Shown here: positions 47,783 through 64,000 of the stretch, piece after piece
Layout of the letters: the number at the start of each line of letters is the position of its first letter
Numbering within the stretch: position 1 is the stretch's first letter
Origin: Nematostella vectensis
Lineage: Eukaryota > Cnidaria > Anthozoa > Actiniaria > Edwardsiidae
DNA: 64,000 nt
Direction: 5' to 3'
Assembly: GCF_932526225.1 (NCBI RefSeq)
Contig: NC_064034.1
Location: 7,860,001 to 7,924,000 of the forward strand
The notes under the pieces: model-generated
What the model was told of the DNA's origin: nothing
Database searches by the model: none
The model's input: the letters and a program-made list of their open reading frames with translations, nothing else
Position numbers and translations under genes: made by a program

Positions 47783-48137
47783 CAATTAGACTACTCATTC
47801 TCGCTATGTGCGTCATTGACTATCTATTGACTCATAGAAAACTTGGACTTGTAGTCTTATTGATAATAGGGGACTTGCGCTAAGAGATCAAATGACTGTT
47901 TGGGTGGTAAACTAGCATGCTCTCAGGCTTTTAGCATCAAAATAACAGCAACAAAAAGCAACTTGTACAGCGCTTACGAAAAAAGGCAGAATTTCTTTTT
48001 TTCAGAAATGGTTTAGTTTCATTAAAAGATTTCTTTTTTTTTGTCATTCTCTGATGTGATGGGTGCAGTCATTTCTGTTATTAGTTTGGTTTGAATTTGC
48101 CACCCAGAAAGGTCACGTGATCTCTTAGCACAAGAAT

Positions 48138-49050
48138 TATGCCTAGTGACATCACAACATAACAACATAGGCATGCACACTCTTTTAAGAGAAAAAACAT
48201 TTTTCTCTTATGTCGTTATGTTCATGTCGTTATGTTGGGCTGATGTCAAAATGTAGAACCATTAACACTTGAAAATATGAACATAAGGATGCATGCGCCT
48301 ATGTCGTTATGTCACTAGTGTGCACCAGGCATTAACTTTGTATTTTCAAGTGAGAATGGTTTGACACTTTGACATAACGACATAGAGCAAAAACAAGTTT
48401 TTTTTCTTTTATGTAACTATGTCCATGTCGTTATGCCGGGCTAAACAGAGTGTGTGCGCCCATGTCGTTATTTTGGGCTAAACAGAGTGTGTGCGCCCAT
48501 GTCGTTATGTCGGGCTAAACAGAGTGTGTGCGCCCATGCCGTTATGTCGGGCTAAACAGTGTGTGTGCGCCCATGTCGTCATGTCGGGCTAAACAGAGTG
48601 TGTGCGCCCATGTTGTTATGTCGGGCTAAACAGAGTGTGTGCGCCCATGTCGTCATGTCAGGCTAAACAGAGTGTGTGCGCCCATGTTGTTATTTCGGGC
48701 TAAACAGAGTGTGTGCGCCCATGTCGTTATGTCGGGATAAACAGAGTGTGTGCGCCCATGTCGTCATGTCGGGCTAAACAGAGTGTGTGCGCCCATGTCG
48801 TCATGTCGGGCTAAACAGAGTGTGTGCGCCCATGTCGTCATGTCGGGCTAAACAGAGTGTGTGCGCCCATGTCGTTATTTCGGGCTAAACAGAGTGTGTG
48901 CGCCCATGTCGTTATTTCGGGCTAAACAGAGTGTGTGCGCCCATGTCGTTATTTTGGGCTAAACAGAGTGTGTGCGCCCATGTCGTTATGTTGGGCTAAA
49001 CAGAGTGTGTGCGCCCATGTCGTTATGTCGTGATGTCTCTAGTGTGCACC
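48138..49050. mobile_element. Foldback element with an expanded internal minisatellite
   Basis: The left end ATGCCTAGTGACATCACAAC and the right end, reading on the minus strand ATGCCTGGTGCACACTAGAG then ACATCACGACATAACGACAT, are inverted relatives; the left end lacks 11 bases. An internal copy of the same end occurs at about 48302-48332. Between them, 48425-49027 is filled by about 16 copies of a 37-bp unit that itself derives from the sub-terminal sequence. No transposase frame. Confidence 0.75.
48425..49027. repeat. 37-bp minisatellite, ~16 copies
   Basis: The unit contains ATGTCGTTATGTCGGGCTAA and then ACAGAGTGTGTGCGCCC. Copies differ at a few sites only: GTTAT or GTCAT, GTCGG or TTTGG. 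The variants are patchily shared between neighbours, as expected from unequal exchange. It is the longest regular array in the window. Confidence 0.97.
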
Positions 49051-49364
49051 AGGCATTAGGAATTCTCTTTGCGTGTCATAATGAATATTATGATCATGAA
49101 CTCATGAATATTTAATAAACGCTAGGAGTTCTTCAACATAATTATACCAAGAACGCTAGTCGACAAGAGAAAAGAGTTCAGTAGCATACTAATATAAAGA
49201 AAATAAAGAATACGGAATAACTGAATAACACAAAAAAACTCATAACAGTTGTGCTTCGATGAAGTGAACGCTAAAGTTAACGGAAACCTAAATTCAAAGA
49301 ACGCTAATACCGATGTTTTTTTTTCGGTGAGAGCAGAGCTCAAATAACACTTACATGACCACAT

Positions 49365-51324
49365 AAAAGACGACTTACAGGCTCCTTTAACGAATATATT
49401 AATCCTTTTGTTGATAAAACTATAATTGAAAACTCACGAAACAACAGGAGATTCGGAGTATGCCCTCGCAAACGCAATAAAATTACGTAATTATTTGGAA
49501 ACTTACCGTTGATTATCAGTCATACCATAGTGAATAAGAAAAATAGAAGTATTGAACTACTTCTTTTCGTAAACTTCAGAACAACCCTCTAATTTGAAGG
49601 GGTAAAGATCTGCGTTTAGCCTTCGCAACTATAAATAGCTGTCGATCTGTTGTGGTCGATCAGCACGCGCGCTATGAGGTAGCTATGTGGGGTATGAATT
49701 GACGTCATACACAGGAAGCCCGCGCCTCCCCTAGCTTGCAGTAAATCATCGTAAGGATGTTGGAAGAAGGAAAAAGGAAGTTGCCTTAACAGGACAAGGG
49801 GAGCTCTAGACAGCCCAAAATTTAACACACAAAATATAGCAAGTATGGAAGAAGTTTTAATCTAAAGTCAAAAGCCCAAGTAAAACACTCTTTGATACTT
49901 TAACTGCAAAAAAGTCCAAAGGTGGTCGAGAAGAGACGTCAAGTTATTCCTAAAACGGCCAAAAGCGGCCTATTAGCGCCGCCTAGCGTGACGAGGCTAG
50001 AACGGCTGCGGAGGAAGACTACCGATTCGTATGTAGCAGCATGTAAAGGCATGTAAAGGGTACGGACCCAGGATTTTTCTTGGGGGGGGGGGGGGGGGGG
50101 TGCGAAACCCGAAAAATTGGGCCTAATTTTTCCGGGGGGGGGGGGGGGGGGGTGGGAATCACACCCCCGAAAAAACAAAATGCAGTATCTCCACAGGATG
50201 TTTATTGTCAGATTTGGCTACACACCAGACTGATCTAGCTTATGCTTTATAGTTTTGTTTCCAAATAGCACGCCATTGAGAACCAAAAGTGGACCTTTGG
50301 CCATTTTGGGTAGGGGGGGGCGTTATCACCCCCTGCACCCCCCTCCCCCCCTGGGTACGGGCCTGATATAACACCCGCCTCCCTCCTAGCGAACTAAAAC
50401 TCCTAAAAAATGCCCCGGCCTTAAATTGCTGTTTAGATATTAACCAATTTAACCAATTAAATCCATTCCAACTTTGGTAGAAGCTTGTTGAGCAGTACCC
50501 TTGGTACCAGAGACTCGAGCACCACTCACATTAGCTGACACGCCGATTTTGGCTAGGAGGAGCGACTTGAGCTCGAGCCTACCCAGGGTAGCAGAGCAGC
50601 CACATTAAAATGACATTCATGCTACAGATTTGGCATACATTTTTGTTTATATCAACATCTACAATCAAGATTTGACTCTATAGCTGTAATCATGCATTAC
50701 AGACTGCCACCTATACTGCCACCAAAAAATCCACCGCAACATTATCAACGTATACTCCACAGTACAGGACCATAATTTATAAGAAACTGAAGAAGTTGGC
50801 CACTGCAATAAAGTGCAAGTACTTATATAATCGGTATAATGTAACTTTATTTATTGGGAGGATTGTACGCACGCTGTGATTGGCTGATTGGTAGCCATTC
50901 CTGGGCCTACAAATAATATTCACACAAAAAAAATATTTGTGGTCATAAAATAAAAATGCCATTCGGTTATGCCAGGAAATATCAATCTTTCAGCTTTGCC
51001 GAATAACTTTCCAAACCTTGGTTGATTTGTAGGTAGTTGCTGAGAGATTGTACAGTCAATTTGTACAACCACAAAATACACCCTTGAAATGGTCAATTAA
51101 AAATAAAACAATAAATGTTGTATACAGATTTTAATTCTTTCTTTCTTGCCTCAAATGATTACAAACTGGCTAAAAAAGCAGAATCTATGTAAGCTTTCAA
51201 CCTTTCTAATTGTATGCAGCATTTGACAAGAAACATTTGGCAAAAAAAATAGTCTACAGTAAAGCATTTCCAAGATAAGAAATATAAAATTAATTGAATG
51301 AGATAGTTTACATGTTCTGTTTCA
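49365..51324. other. Repeat-rich gap without a supported gene
   Basis: Contains a ~308-bp repeat (50058-50365) with inverted GGGTACGG-CCAGG-type ends and two long poly-G runs (about 50083-50100 and 50136-50152), related to the element at 42847. The remainder is AT-rich. Open frames on either strand here come from the G-runs and look spurious. Confidence 0.6.
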
Positions 51325-51330
51325 TTTATT
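51325..51330 (-). terminator. Polyadenylation signal of the ARF gene
   Basis: Minus-strand AATAAA about 245 bases downstream of the stop at 51575. Confidence 0.5.
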
Positions 51331-51574
51331 CTTTCCCACTTCACTTCTTCCCCCAAAACTTCTGCTAAGGTACTCTTTGTATAGCTTACATTTTATAACA
51401 AAATGGAAGAAATGCAATAATGATTTTTATCTATCACATGATCACATAATACAAAATAAACCTCTACTGTACAAGATGGTGACAGGTTGATTTCAGGCTA
51501 GTTTCTTAGTGACTGTTCGCCATGTTACCCAATGACATCTGCATGTAAAAACATTCAGTACAGCATTGCTCTTT

Positions 51575-53828
<2,254 letters not shown>

Positions 53829-54739
53829 TGTTAATATCTAGCGTGAGATTTTCCTACCAATACCACTCCAGGAATGTTTAAAAGATAGCCAATATTAAGG
53901 TTGTTGCTAGTCCACGGTATTTACTTGCTTTCTGTGTGTTTAGGTGCCGTTTTGTTGTATTTTTTTACGCTTTTGTCTATGTTTCGAGACGTGGAAATCA
54001 GCGACAAGAAGTGAGCCACGTCAAGAGTTCCGACGCACTTGCGTAATGGGGACTAGTCCCCAGGAAACTAGGACAGTTTAGGACAGGAAGCCCAACAATC
54101 TAACGTTTCTCCTGGAAATAACCCAAGTAGACCGAGTATCAGGCGATTTTTTTTTTTTTTTTTTAAAGCTGGAAAGGGAAAATAAAACTATATATGCTTC
54201 AAAGGGAACGATAAAATACAATACAAGCATGTCATCTTGTGCAGGAATAAATGTCCAAGAGGGCATGAACTAACAAGCGGTATTACCTGCGCGCCATGCC
54301 GATTCCCATCTTTCTAATCATTTTCTCTTGACATGTCGTATTAAAATAAGAGTGTAAGAAGACAGTTTTTAAGAAGTATTAGGTGATCCGGAATCCTTGA
54401 AAAATGAGACTTGGAATCCAGAATCCATGCTACTGCAATCCGGAATTCACTAGGATTCGGAATCCATGACTTAAGCTGGAATCCGGAATAATAGAATCCT
54501 GGAAAACAAAAATGGAATCCGAATCCAAGAGCAAAACCATATAGAATCTGGAATCCACACACTAGTATCCGGAATCAAGAACCCTACTGGAGAATCTGTC
54601 ATGGGGCGATGCAAAAGAATTACTTACCCGATTCTAATTTACAATCTATTGTTGAGCTCTAGCTATCAGAAGGCCATTTTTTTTCCCATTCCGGTTATAC
54701 TTCCGTTTCAACTATACGAGGCTTATATGTCTAAATCTT
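53829..54739. other. ARF upstream region and degenerate GGAATCC repeat
   Basis: The ARF promoter should lie just right of 53828, but no TATA box is obvious. From about 54380 to 54580 the DNA is a degenerate run of GGAATCC/GGAATCCGGAAT words (at least a dozen), giving only spurious frames. A T-run of about 16 bases is at 54147-54164. Confidence 0.6.
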
Positions 54740-54840
54740 ATGCAAATCACGGTCCCGCCCCAAGGCGAGCACGTATATAAACAATGTCCTGGAGGGGTGA
54801 AACGCGCTATCAGAGACGGAAAGCGGAATTAGGGTAAGTA
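54740..54840 (+). promoter_or_regulatory. Octamer plus TATA promoter-like module
   Basis: ATGCAAAT (54740-54747), the octamer motif of histone H2B and some snRNA-class promoters, is followed by CCCGCCCC and then TATATAA (54774-54780), 26 bp further on. A transcript starting near 54805 would meet a strong donor (GGTAAGTA at 54833-54840). No histone or snRNA sequence follows, so the gene it would drive is unknown; a distant 5' exon of the cellulase is one option. Confidence 0.4.
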
Positions 54841-57800
54841 CCGACTGAGAAGGTGTCATTAGAGAACGTTTGCATAAGGTAAAATGGAAGACTTTACTGA
54901 TATCTATACGTATAGAATTTGTTGAGCCGGTCAGTACGTTCGATCAATGGGCAAGTAGACCCATTTCCAGAACGCAGACCATAAGCACTGTGCTTTAGGA
55001 ATAGGCGATGGGTTGAGTGGCTGGAGAGGACCTCCCAACCTAGCCCTGTGCTTTGGAGCGGGACGCTTTTGCCCTGCGAGAGAGCTTGGAAAGGCATAAG
55101 GCATTACTAGCACTGTGTATTAATTATCGTTATAATTACAGAAGGAGTCCCATAATTCGAGCTCGAATAACTCGAATTTCTTGCTAATTAAAACTGAGTG
55201 CGATTTCCTTTGGATTTGGTCCTTTCAGCCATTTTTAATCGGATAACTCGAGCAAAAAACATCTTTATCAGGCTTTTTTAGGGGGAAATGGAAGGAGGAA
55301 AGAGAAAGGGGAAAAAACCTGACACGAATGTACGATTTCAACCATCCCCCGACGCTTTATAACGGGACACGTCTCTGAAAATAGTGGCCTATCAGAATTA
55401 CTTCCGGCAACCAGTAACTCTTCTCCATCTCTTTTCTATCCCCAGTCCCCCTAGAGGGCTAGATAGTCAGATCAAACTTTCTTCTTTGTTCTCTTCAAAT
55501 ATATCAGTTTTTGATCGATTATGAATCCTATTTCGGTTGTTTATGATTCTAGCTTGAGTTTGTATCATCTTGTATATAACGTAAAAGCAGTACACCAGGG
55601 TCGGTAAGGGTTACTTTCGTGATCGGTGAACGTCCTTTTTTGTTTATCGTGAAAAGGAGAAATTGAAAACCTGATCCGTTATTGCAACCTTAGCCATGAT
55701 TCGCGAATGGCAAAATTTGATCAGCGTGAATCACAACTTAATCTTCATTCTTCTCGTGATCTTTTACAAGCTACATATTCTTCTCAGTCTAGTGTATGCA
55801 TTAAACAGCCTATTCTAGAGGGGTTGTGCTCGACCATATTAAGTGTCACATACATTGTCAACAAGTCTGTCATTGACTTTTTCTTCATTTTGCACTTTTC
55901 ATCCCTTTTGCACCTGTAAATGTCAATTGTACAAAAAACGGCCCTGCAAGTACGGCAAAATCGACCGGACCTAGTCCTTTATGGGAGCGTCTCCTCTGTC
56001 ACTCTCCGAGTTATATCAGTCATCACTCTTCGAATTATAACTTCTCCGCACTATCTAACCTCTCATCTCTGTAAATCATCGTCTCTGCATTTGTACAACT
56101 CATTTTATCGTCACTTCCAATATTATTTATATTATTTATTACAAGCGCTTCATCCTCCTACTTTACCTCCTCTGAATGGCCACAGCGTTCATTTCTAATC
56201 TCACGTGCACGTACATATCACAACCAACTACAATATGGCGTATGAACATGCATGTGCCTGATCAAGCGACAGAAAAAAGCCGTTTATTATTGATTACAAC
56301 ACTTTTTACATTTGAACACAATATTAAAATACACCTCTAATAACATATATTATATGCATTTAACATTACAATATATTAATGGGGCTTACAACCATCGGAA
56401 CTAAACACGCAGCTCAATTCCCTAATTCAAGAAACATATTCAAGAATTTAAATATTACAAGTAAATTACAAACCTGAACTGCCACGTAGTTCGGATCTAC
56501 AACTGCCTACTTTTTAAGTGCATCACCCGATACGAAAAAAACACTACTCTGAAAAACCGGTCCTAGCAACCGGAAAAAACCTTCAATGGAAAACGTATTC
56601 TCCTGAACCGTATGCGACATGCACGTATAGGCCGGAGGTTAAGCCAATTCTACTTAATTATAGCCGTTTATTAAGCTTGGCGAGTCTGTCATCTGACTAG
56701 AGCGAAGGTGCTTAATCTAACAAACTTCACGCTTATATACAGCACATTACGTCATTGACACTCTATCATTACAACGTGCACAAACAACGAACCAAAATGA
56801 AAGCGCTTCTCAATTCCATGCGTTCCATTCAGAAGCACCAATGCGCTACAGTGCGCTACGTGCAAAGGTGATGGCATCGACTCGATCGCTCTGCCGAACA
56901 TCCTCTTCTAGCAGAAGAGCTTCTCGTTCTCTATGTATAGATCAACTGATCAAGGACCGACATCTTTAGCTTCTCGAGCTTGCCCTCTCTCTTTGGGTGT
57001 ACCCAGTCATAGTTGTCGTACTTTTTCAAGTTTTCTTTCTCTCTCAGCCTCCTTGGCTCCTTAATTTTTTTTTTCTCGAACACATGCAGGCGTATACCCA
57101 GGATTGGCTGAGGGGGGGGGGGGGGGGGGGGATGCGCAGTCATAGGTATCATATGGAAAAAGCATAGTATTTGAAGTTTTCTTTTAAGGAATTAAAATAA
57201 GTAATGAGTTTTGATGGCGATGGTGATGAATAAAAAAGTTACCTAACCCTCGACCATTAAAGTGACTGATCAGGGTCACTGGAGGAAATTGGTCCATATT
57301 GTAATATTGTATTAGATCCTACTCCATACGACATGACGGAAAAACCCTGAACATGCGAACTTTAAAGAAATGGAGAAGGAAGATACAATTTCTCACAATG
57401 TCCATCAGTTTCTTGTATTCCGGATTGATTTCCCCTTTTAAAAACACAAATAACGCGAGGCTGAAATTCACATACCCAGATTTTGGCTATTTAAGATATT
57501 TTTTCCTTGTTCATCCTTGCGCAACGTATGAGCTCAGGAACGAAAAGCTCAAATTTCAATGTCACTTTACTTAAAGTCGCATCGATTTAAAAAAAAGTCG
57601 CATTTGATATTTTGTTTGATATTACTCACTAAGTACTTAGGGGAATTTTCCGCCTTATTCGATGTGAAATGAGCCTATTGGAAACGTCAAGTCATGTTTT
57701 TCCGTCATGTCACTCCATACCCCTTCTACAGAACTTATCTGACGATGAGTTTTAGAATATGATGCTAAGTAATCTACATGTTAAATGAACAACGGCCAGT

Positions 57801-58343
57801 GAATGGTTGACTGGTAAAGTGACACACATAAATGTTCAGATTAATAGGTCCAGGCTGAGGTTTATGTGATGGAGTAAAGAGATATTCAACGCAAAATATT
57901 CGTTGAAAAGAAATAGTAATAAAAAAATAGGACCCTGTCATAAGAGATGTAAAAAATAATGACACGTCCCTAACACACTATTAACGAATCATTAACTCCC
58001 GGCAAAAGCAGGCGGTGAACTGTCTAAAATGATTATGTTAATAACATTTCCCGCGTGACAAGTACTAGCGTATCCCCGACACCCTGTGATAATTTCCGCG
58101 TGACAAAACCATTTATAATTGTCTCATATCAAGACTCACAATAGACTTCCTGTGCCAAGTTAAACACACCTTTATCTTCTGTACACTGAACGCGCTATAT
58201 TCTTTGATTTGCAAGGATTGCTAAGTCTGCTAAGCCTGAGTTTGCGCAGCAAGACACCTGGTAAATAGTGGCGATAGAATGCTATGGGGCCCCTTGGGAA
58301 GGTGTGCTGTGATTGGCTCATTAGCGGTATAATAGGAGTTAGA
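54841..58343. other. Long gap without a supported gene
   Basis: AT-rich DNA with a truncated G-rich dispersed repeat at 57087-57175 and no convincing exon. The plus-strand frame at 55707-55919 starts MAKFDQRESQLNLHSSRDLL and loses any resemblance to structured protein; I see no splice borders or domain. Confidence 0.55.
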
Positions 58344-61600
<3,257 letters not shown>

Positions 61601-61680
61601 ATGTAATGTGTCCACCAGATTTCAAGGTACCAGAGGCCACTTCAGCTTAAGGAGGATTTTGTCACAATGGAATGTTACGC

Positions 61681-61686
61681 AATAAA
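61681..61686 (+). terminator. Polyadenylation signal of the cellulase gene
   Basis: AATAAA 81 bases after the stop codon at 61598-61600. Confidence 0.7.
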
Positions 61687-61800
61687 AAAGCTTTCATCTG
61701 TCTACCTTATTCATTTCTGCATGAGCTTGAAAAGGTTTTTTATCGCACTTCGTCTACAAATGCTCAAGGCTGGGGTGGGTTTGGAGACAAAGTTATGGAA

Positions 61801-61924
61801 ATTACTAGGGTGTGGATAGGTTAATTACTAGGATTTGGATAGGTTAATTACTAGGGTGTGGATAGGTTAATTACTAGGGTGTGGATAGGTTAATTACTAG
61901 GGTGTGGATAGGTTAATTACTAGG
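61801..61924. repeat. 23-bp tandem repeat
   Basis: Five full units and a partial one of ATTACTAGGGTGTGGATAGG+TTA, with one variant (GGATTTGGATAGG). It lies just downstream of the cellulase polyadenylation signal. Very uniform, so young. Confidence 0.96.
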
Positions 61925-62639
61925 TGGGGGTTAGGGATGGGAGAGGATTATACAAATAGTATCTCGTTATATAAGAACTGGTATCTAAGCGACCATAGAT
62001 CATGCTACTGATCAATAAGCATACTCAATAAACAAAAGGTACTACTACTGTCCTTTTTTAACCTAACACAACAAAGTAAATAGGCATGGGTTTATAGTGA
62101 TTGCTTCTTTATTACTGATTTGTTTGGATCAAAGTTTGGATTTCCCTATGTACACATTGATATCACCCAATGAAGTCATAGCCAATAGAATCATTCTGAT
62201 AGGGAGACGAGAGGTGATTATTTAGGCATTGCCAATCAACATAAATTACTCTCGAATGAATACGAACTGAATCCGAAATCGCCAGGACACTCTCGAATGA
62301 ATACAAACTAACGCGATTGTATTTTTTTCTGCAATAAATTAGTAAATGTATATATATTAAACTCTTCGAATAACTTTTCATCCTTAAATTTTTTACAATT
62401 TCTCTAATTTTTTCATCGTGAGCGTTTTTACTCAAATTCTATCGATTGTTTTTCCGGTTGCGTTCGGATTATCTTTCTAGGACCAAAATACCAAAAGTGG
62501 AAGAATGTGAACAGAAACAACAATCTTTGACACGTACGTCTGATTAATTAAAGAAGTTTGCTAAAGCTGTAATCACACAGCTTCGATGGGTTACTTTCTT
62601 TCCTGATAAACTGAAGCAGCTAGGTTGAATAAAAACAAC

Positions 62640-62935
62640 AACAATAAAAAGCTAAGCTCTCGCAATAACAAGAACAACAACAAAAATAAGTAAACACAAT
62701 ACCAAAATAACAAATATAAGTAAACACATTAACAACAACAACAAACATGAGTTAACTAGATATTAACAATAACAACTAACGTACGTAAATACAATAAAAA
62801 CAACAAACATTATGTAAAGAACATTAACTACATTATATAAAGAACAATAACTACAAACAAACATTATATAAAGAACAATAACTACAAACAAACATTATAT
62901 AAAGAACAATAACTACAAACATAAGTAAACACCAT
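62640..62935. repeat. A-rich low complexity and 31-bp tandem repeat
   Basis: An AACAACAA-rich tract leads into about three copies of a 31-bp unit containing ACATTATATAAAGAACAATA and then ACTACAAAC (62830-62935). Non-coding. Confidence 0.88.
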
Positions 62936-63181
62936 ACTAGACATGAGAGTAGGCAAATGACACCCCTTCCCCTCCCCACTGTCAACCCCTGCAACTAAGT
63001 GCCTTAGGTGATGTGATATATAATAAATAATGGTGTGCTTATGTACAAAATGAATACCTAAAGGTGAAAGTTAAAATTAAAAGCGCGATAGCGATCTCAA
63101 GGAAGTCTTCGCAAACAGTTTGCTTGTTGCCCACTTTTGAATCCAATTTTCGCTCCAAATCAAATAAAATCCTATTCACAG

Positions 63182-63187
63182 TTTATT
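63182..63187 (-). terminator. Polyadenylation signal of the CTIL gene
   Basis: Minus-strand AATAAA about 204 bases past the stop codon at 63391-63393. Confidence 0.5.
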
Positions 63188-63390
63188 CTTGAAACCTGGA
63201 TATTAAAATGATACAACAAGAAGGCTATGCAAAACGTTCCAGAAAACCACAGAAGAGAAAAGTATACTAATTATTGAAAACGAAGATTCGTACGCCAAAA
63301 AGCTTTGAGAGGCTTGAGAGCGAACGTTTTTTTTTTCTTCAAATTTTCATTTAGTAACTGAATCTGAAGTATTTGGACTATAAGAATATA

Positions 63391-64000
63391 TTACAGTATG
63401 GTACACGTAGAGCTCTGTGGGGGTCTACTTGACACCGACCCATTCTGGACCGTCCTATTGTTCTGTGTGCTGCCTTTGGACGTCTCTTCCACGATCCTAG
63501 CTACCTTGACCACTGCCTGTGCTGCTGCATCGCTATCGCCATCCAGGACGGCTTGTCCTACTTCAGCTGCTGCTGCCGCGGCTTTGATCGCCTCCGGCGA
63601 GGTCTCCTTCTTGGAGATGTGTTGCGCAGTGGCTCCCGCTACTGCGGCGGCGACAGCGCTGGCCGCCATTTCCCGAATCTTTGCGTCTTGATCCTTCGTC
63701 GACTCCACGATGCTTTCTTTAGATTCACTCGCTACGGTAACTTCTACCCTTGGTACTTGCTGATTTTGATGGTGTTGCTGCTCTGATTTTACAACGTCTT
63801 CGTCAGGTTTGGCGCTCAAAAAAGTAGAGTCGTGAATTGATTCTACTCTCTTGTCGTGGGAAACTTGAGCTGTGACCTCCGGGCTTCTTGGAGGTTCTGG
63901 CGGGTGAATGTCACCTGTTCCGTAGAGCGTTGCGTTACAGTGAGTTATGAGCTGTAAAAGTTGAGCTTGGTCGAACTGGTGTGACAGCGCCTTCCCTGAC
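63391..64000 (-). CDS. C-terminal part of an Ala-rich protein ending in a CTIL prenylation motif
   Basis: Open from the right edge to a stop at 63391: 203 codons with no stop and no convincing acceptor, so the start lies outside the window (the frame has no in-frame ATG at its apparent beginning). The visible part begins SGKALSHQFDQAQLLQLITH, continues with a polar Pro/Glu/Asp/Gln-rich stretch, then about 75 residues of Ala-rich amphipathic helix (AAVAAAVAGATAQ, AIKAAAAAAEVGQAVLDG, AAAQAVVKVARIVEE), then a Ser/Asn/Gln tail ending STCTIL. Cys-Thr-Ile-Leu is a CaaX box; a final Leu favours geranylgeranyltransferase I. This suggests a membrane-anchored helical protein. Codon use and base composition (GC-rich against an AT-rich flank) support real coding. 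The family is not recognised. Confidence 0.7.
   Translation of the reverse strand, partial: SGKALSHQFDQAQLLQLITHCNATLYGTGDIHPPEPPRSPEVTAQVSHDKRVESIHDSTFLSAKPDEDVVKSEQQHHQNQQVPRVEVTVASESKESIVESTKDQDAKIREMAASAVAAAVAGATAQHISKKETSPEAIKAAAAAAEVGQAVLDGDSDAAAQAVVKVARIVEETSKGSTQNNRTVQNGSVSSRPPQSSTCTIL

Noticed and set aside
48425-49027. Regular repeats considered as a CRISPR array
   Set aside because: Units are contiguous with no unique spacers, and the setting is an animal genome; it is a minisatellite.
54990-55110. Structured-looking GC-richer segment considered as a small RNA gene
   Set aside because: No match by eye to U1-U6, 5S, 7SK or tRNA, and no terminator; not enough to call.

Overview
The window looks like nuclear DNA of a marine invertebrate, most likely an anthozoan cnidarian (sea anemone or coral). 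The reasons are AT-rich sequence, GT-AG introns in every gene, animal-only families (an LRP receptor and a PEST-type tyrosine phosphatase), an animal GH9 cellulase with a CBM2 domain, and many short foldback elements and minisatellites. The species call is inference. All gene models were built by hand by joining exons where splice sites and reading-frame phase agree; none has been checked against transcripts.

Layout. (1) 1-14029, minus: most of the ectodomain of an LDL-receptor-related protein, 12 coding exons giving YWTD propeller/EGF modules; the signal-peptide exon and the LDLa/membrane/tail part are not in the modelled exons. Its largest intron holds a ~920-bp tandem duplication and two foldback elements. 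(2) 14030-30337: about 16 kb with no gene I can support, but several tandem repeats and a TA-flanked nonautonomous transposon. (3) 30338-41633, minus: a complete PEST-type protein tyrosine phosphatase, 19 exons, 1020 aa. (4) 42587-46209, plus: a complete phytanoyl-CoA dioxygenase-family protein, 9 exons, 285 aa, divergent from the phosphatase across ~950 bp. (5) 47063-47307, minus: the last exon of an unrecognised gene, converging on the dioxygenase. (6) 48.1-49.05 kb: a foldback element swollen by a 37-bp minisatellite. (7) 51575-53828, minus: a complete class II ARF GTPase, 6 exons, 179 aa. (8) 58925-61600, plus: a complete secreted CBM2-GH9 endoglucanase, 3 coding exons, 621 aa. (9) 63391-64000, minus: the 3' part of an Ala-rich protein ending in a prenylation-type CTIL motif.

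The genes do not form one pathway: a receptor, a cytosolic phosphatase, an Fe(II)/2-oxoglutarate oxygenase, a Golgi GTPase and a secreted cellulase are ordinary neighbours in an animal genome. I found no clearly new multi-gene system. The most original observations are the phosphatase tail with five YxNV Grb2-type docking motifs, a 32-bp minisatellite that repeats one of its 3' splice sites six times, an Arg-to-Gly change in the GH9 signature of the cellulase, and the foldback/minisatellite composite at 48-49 kb.
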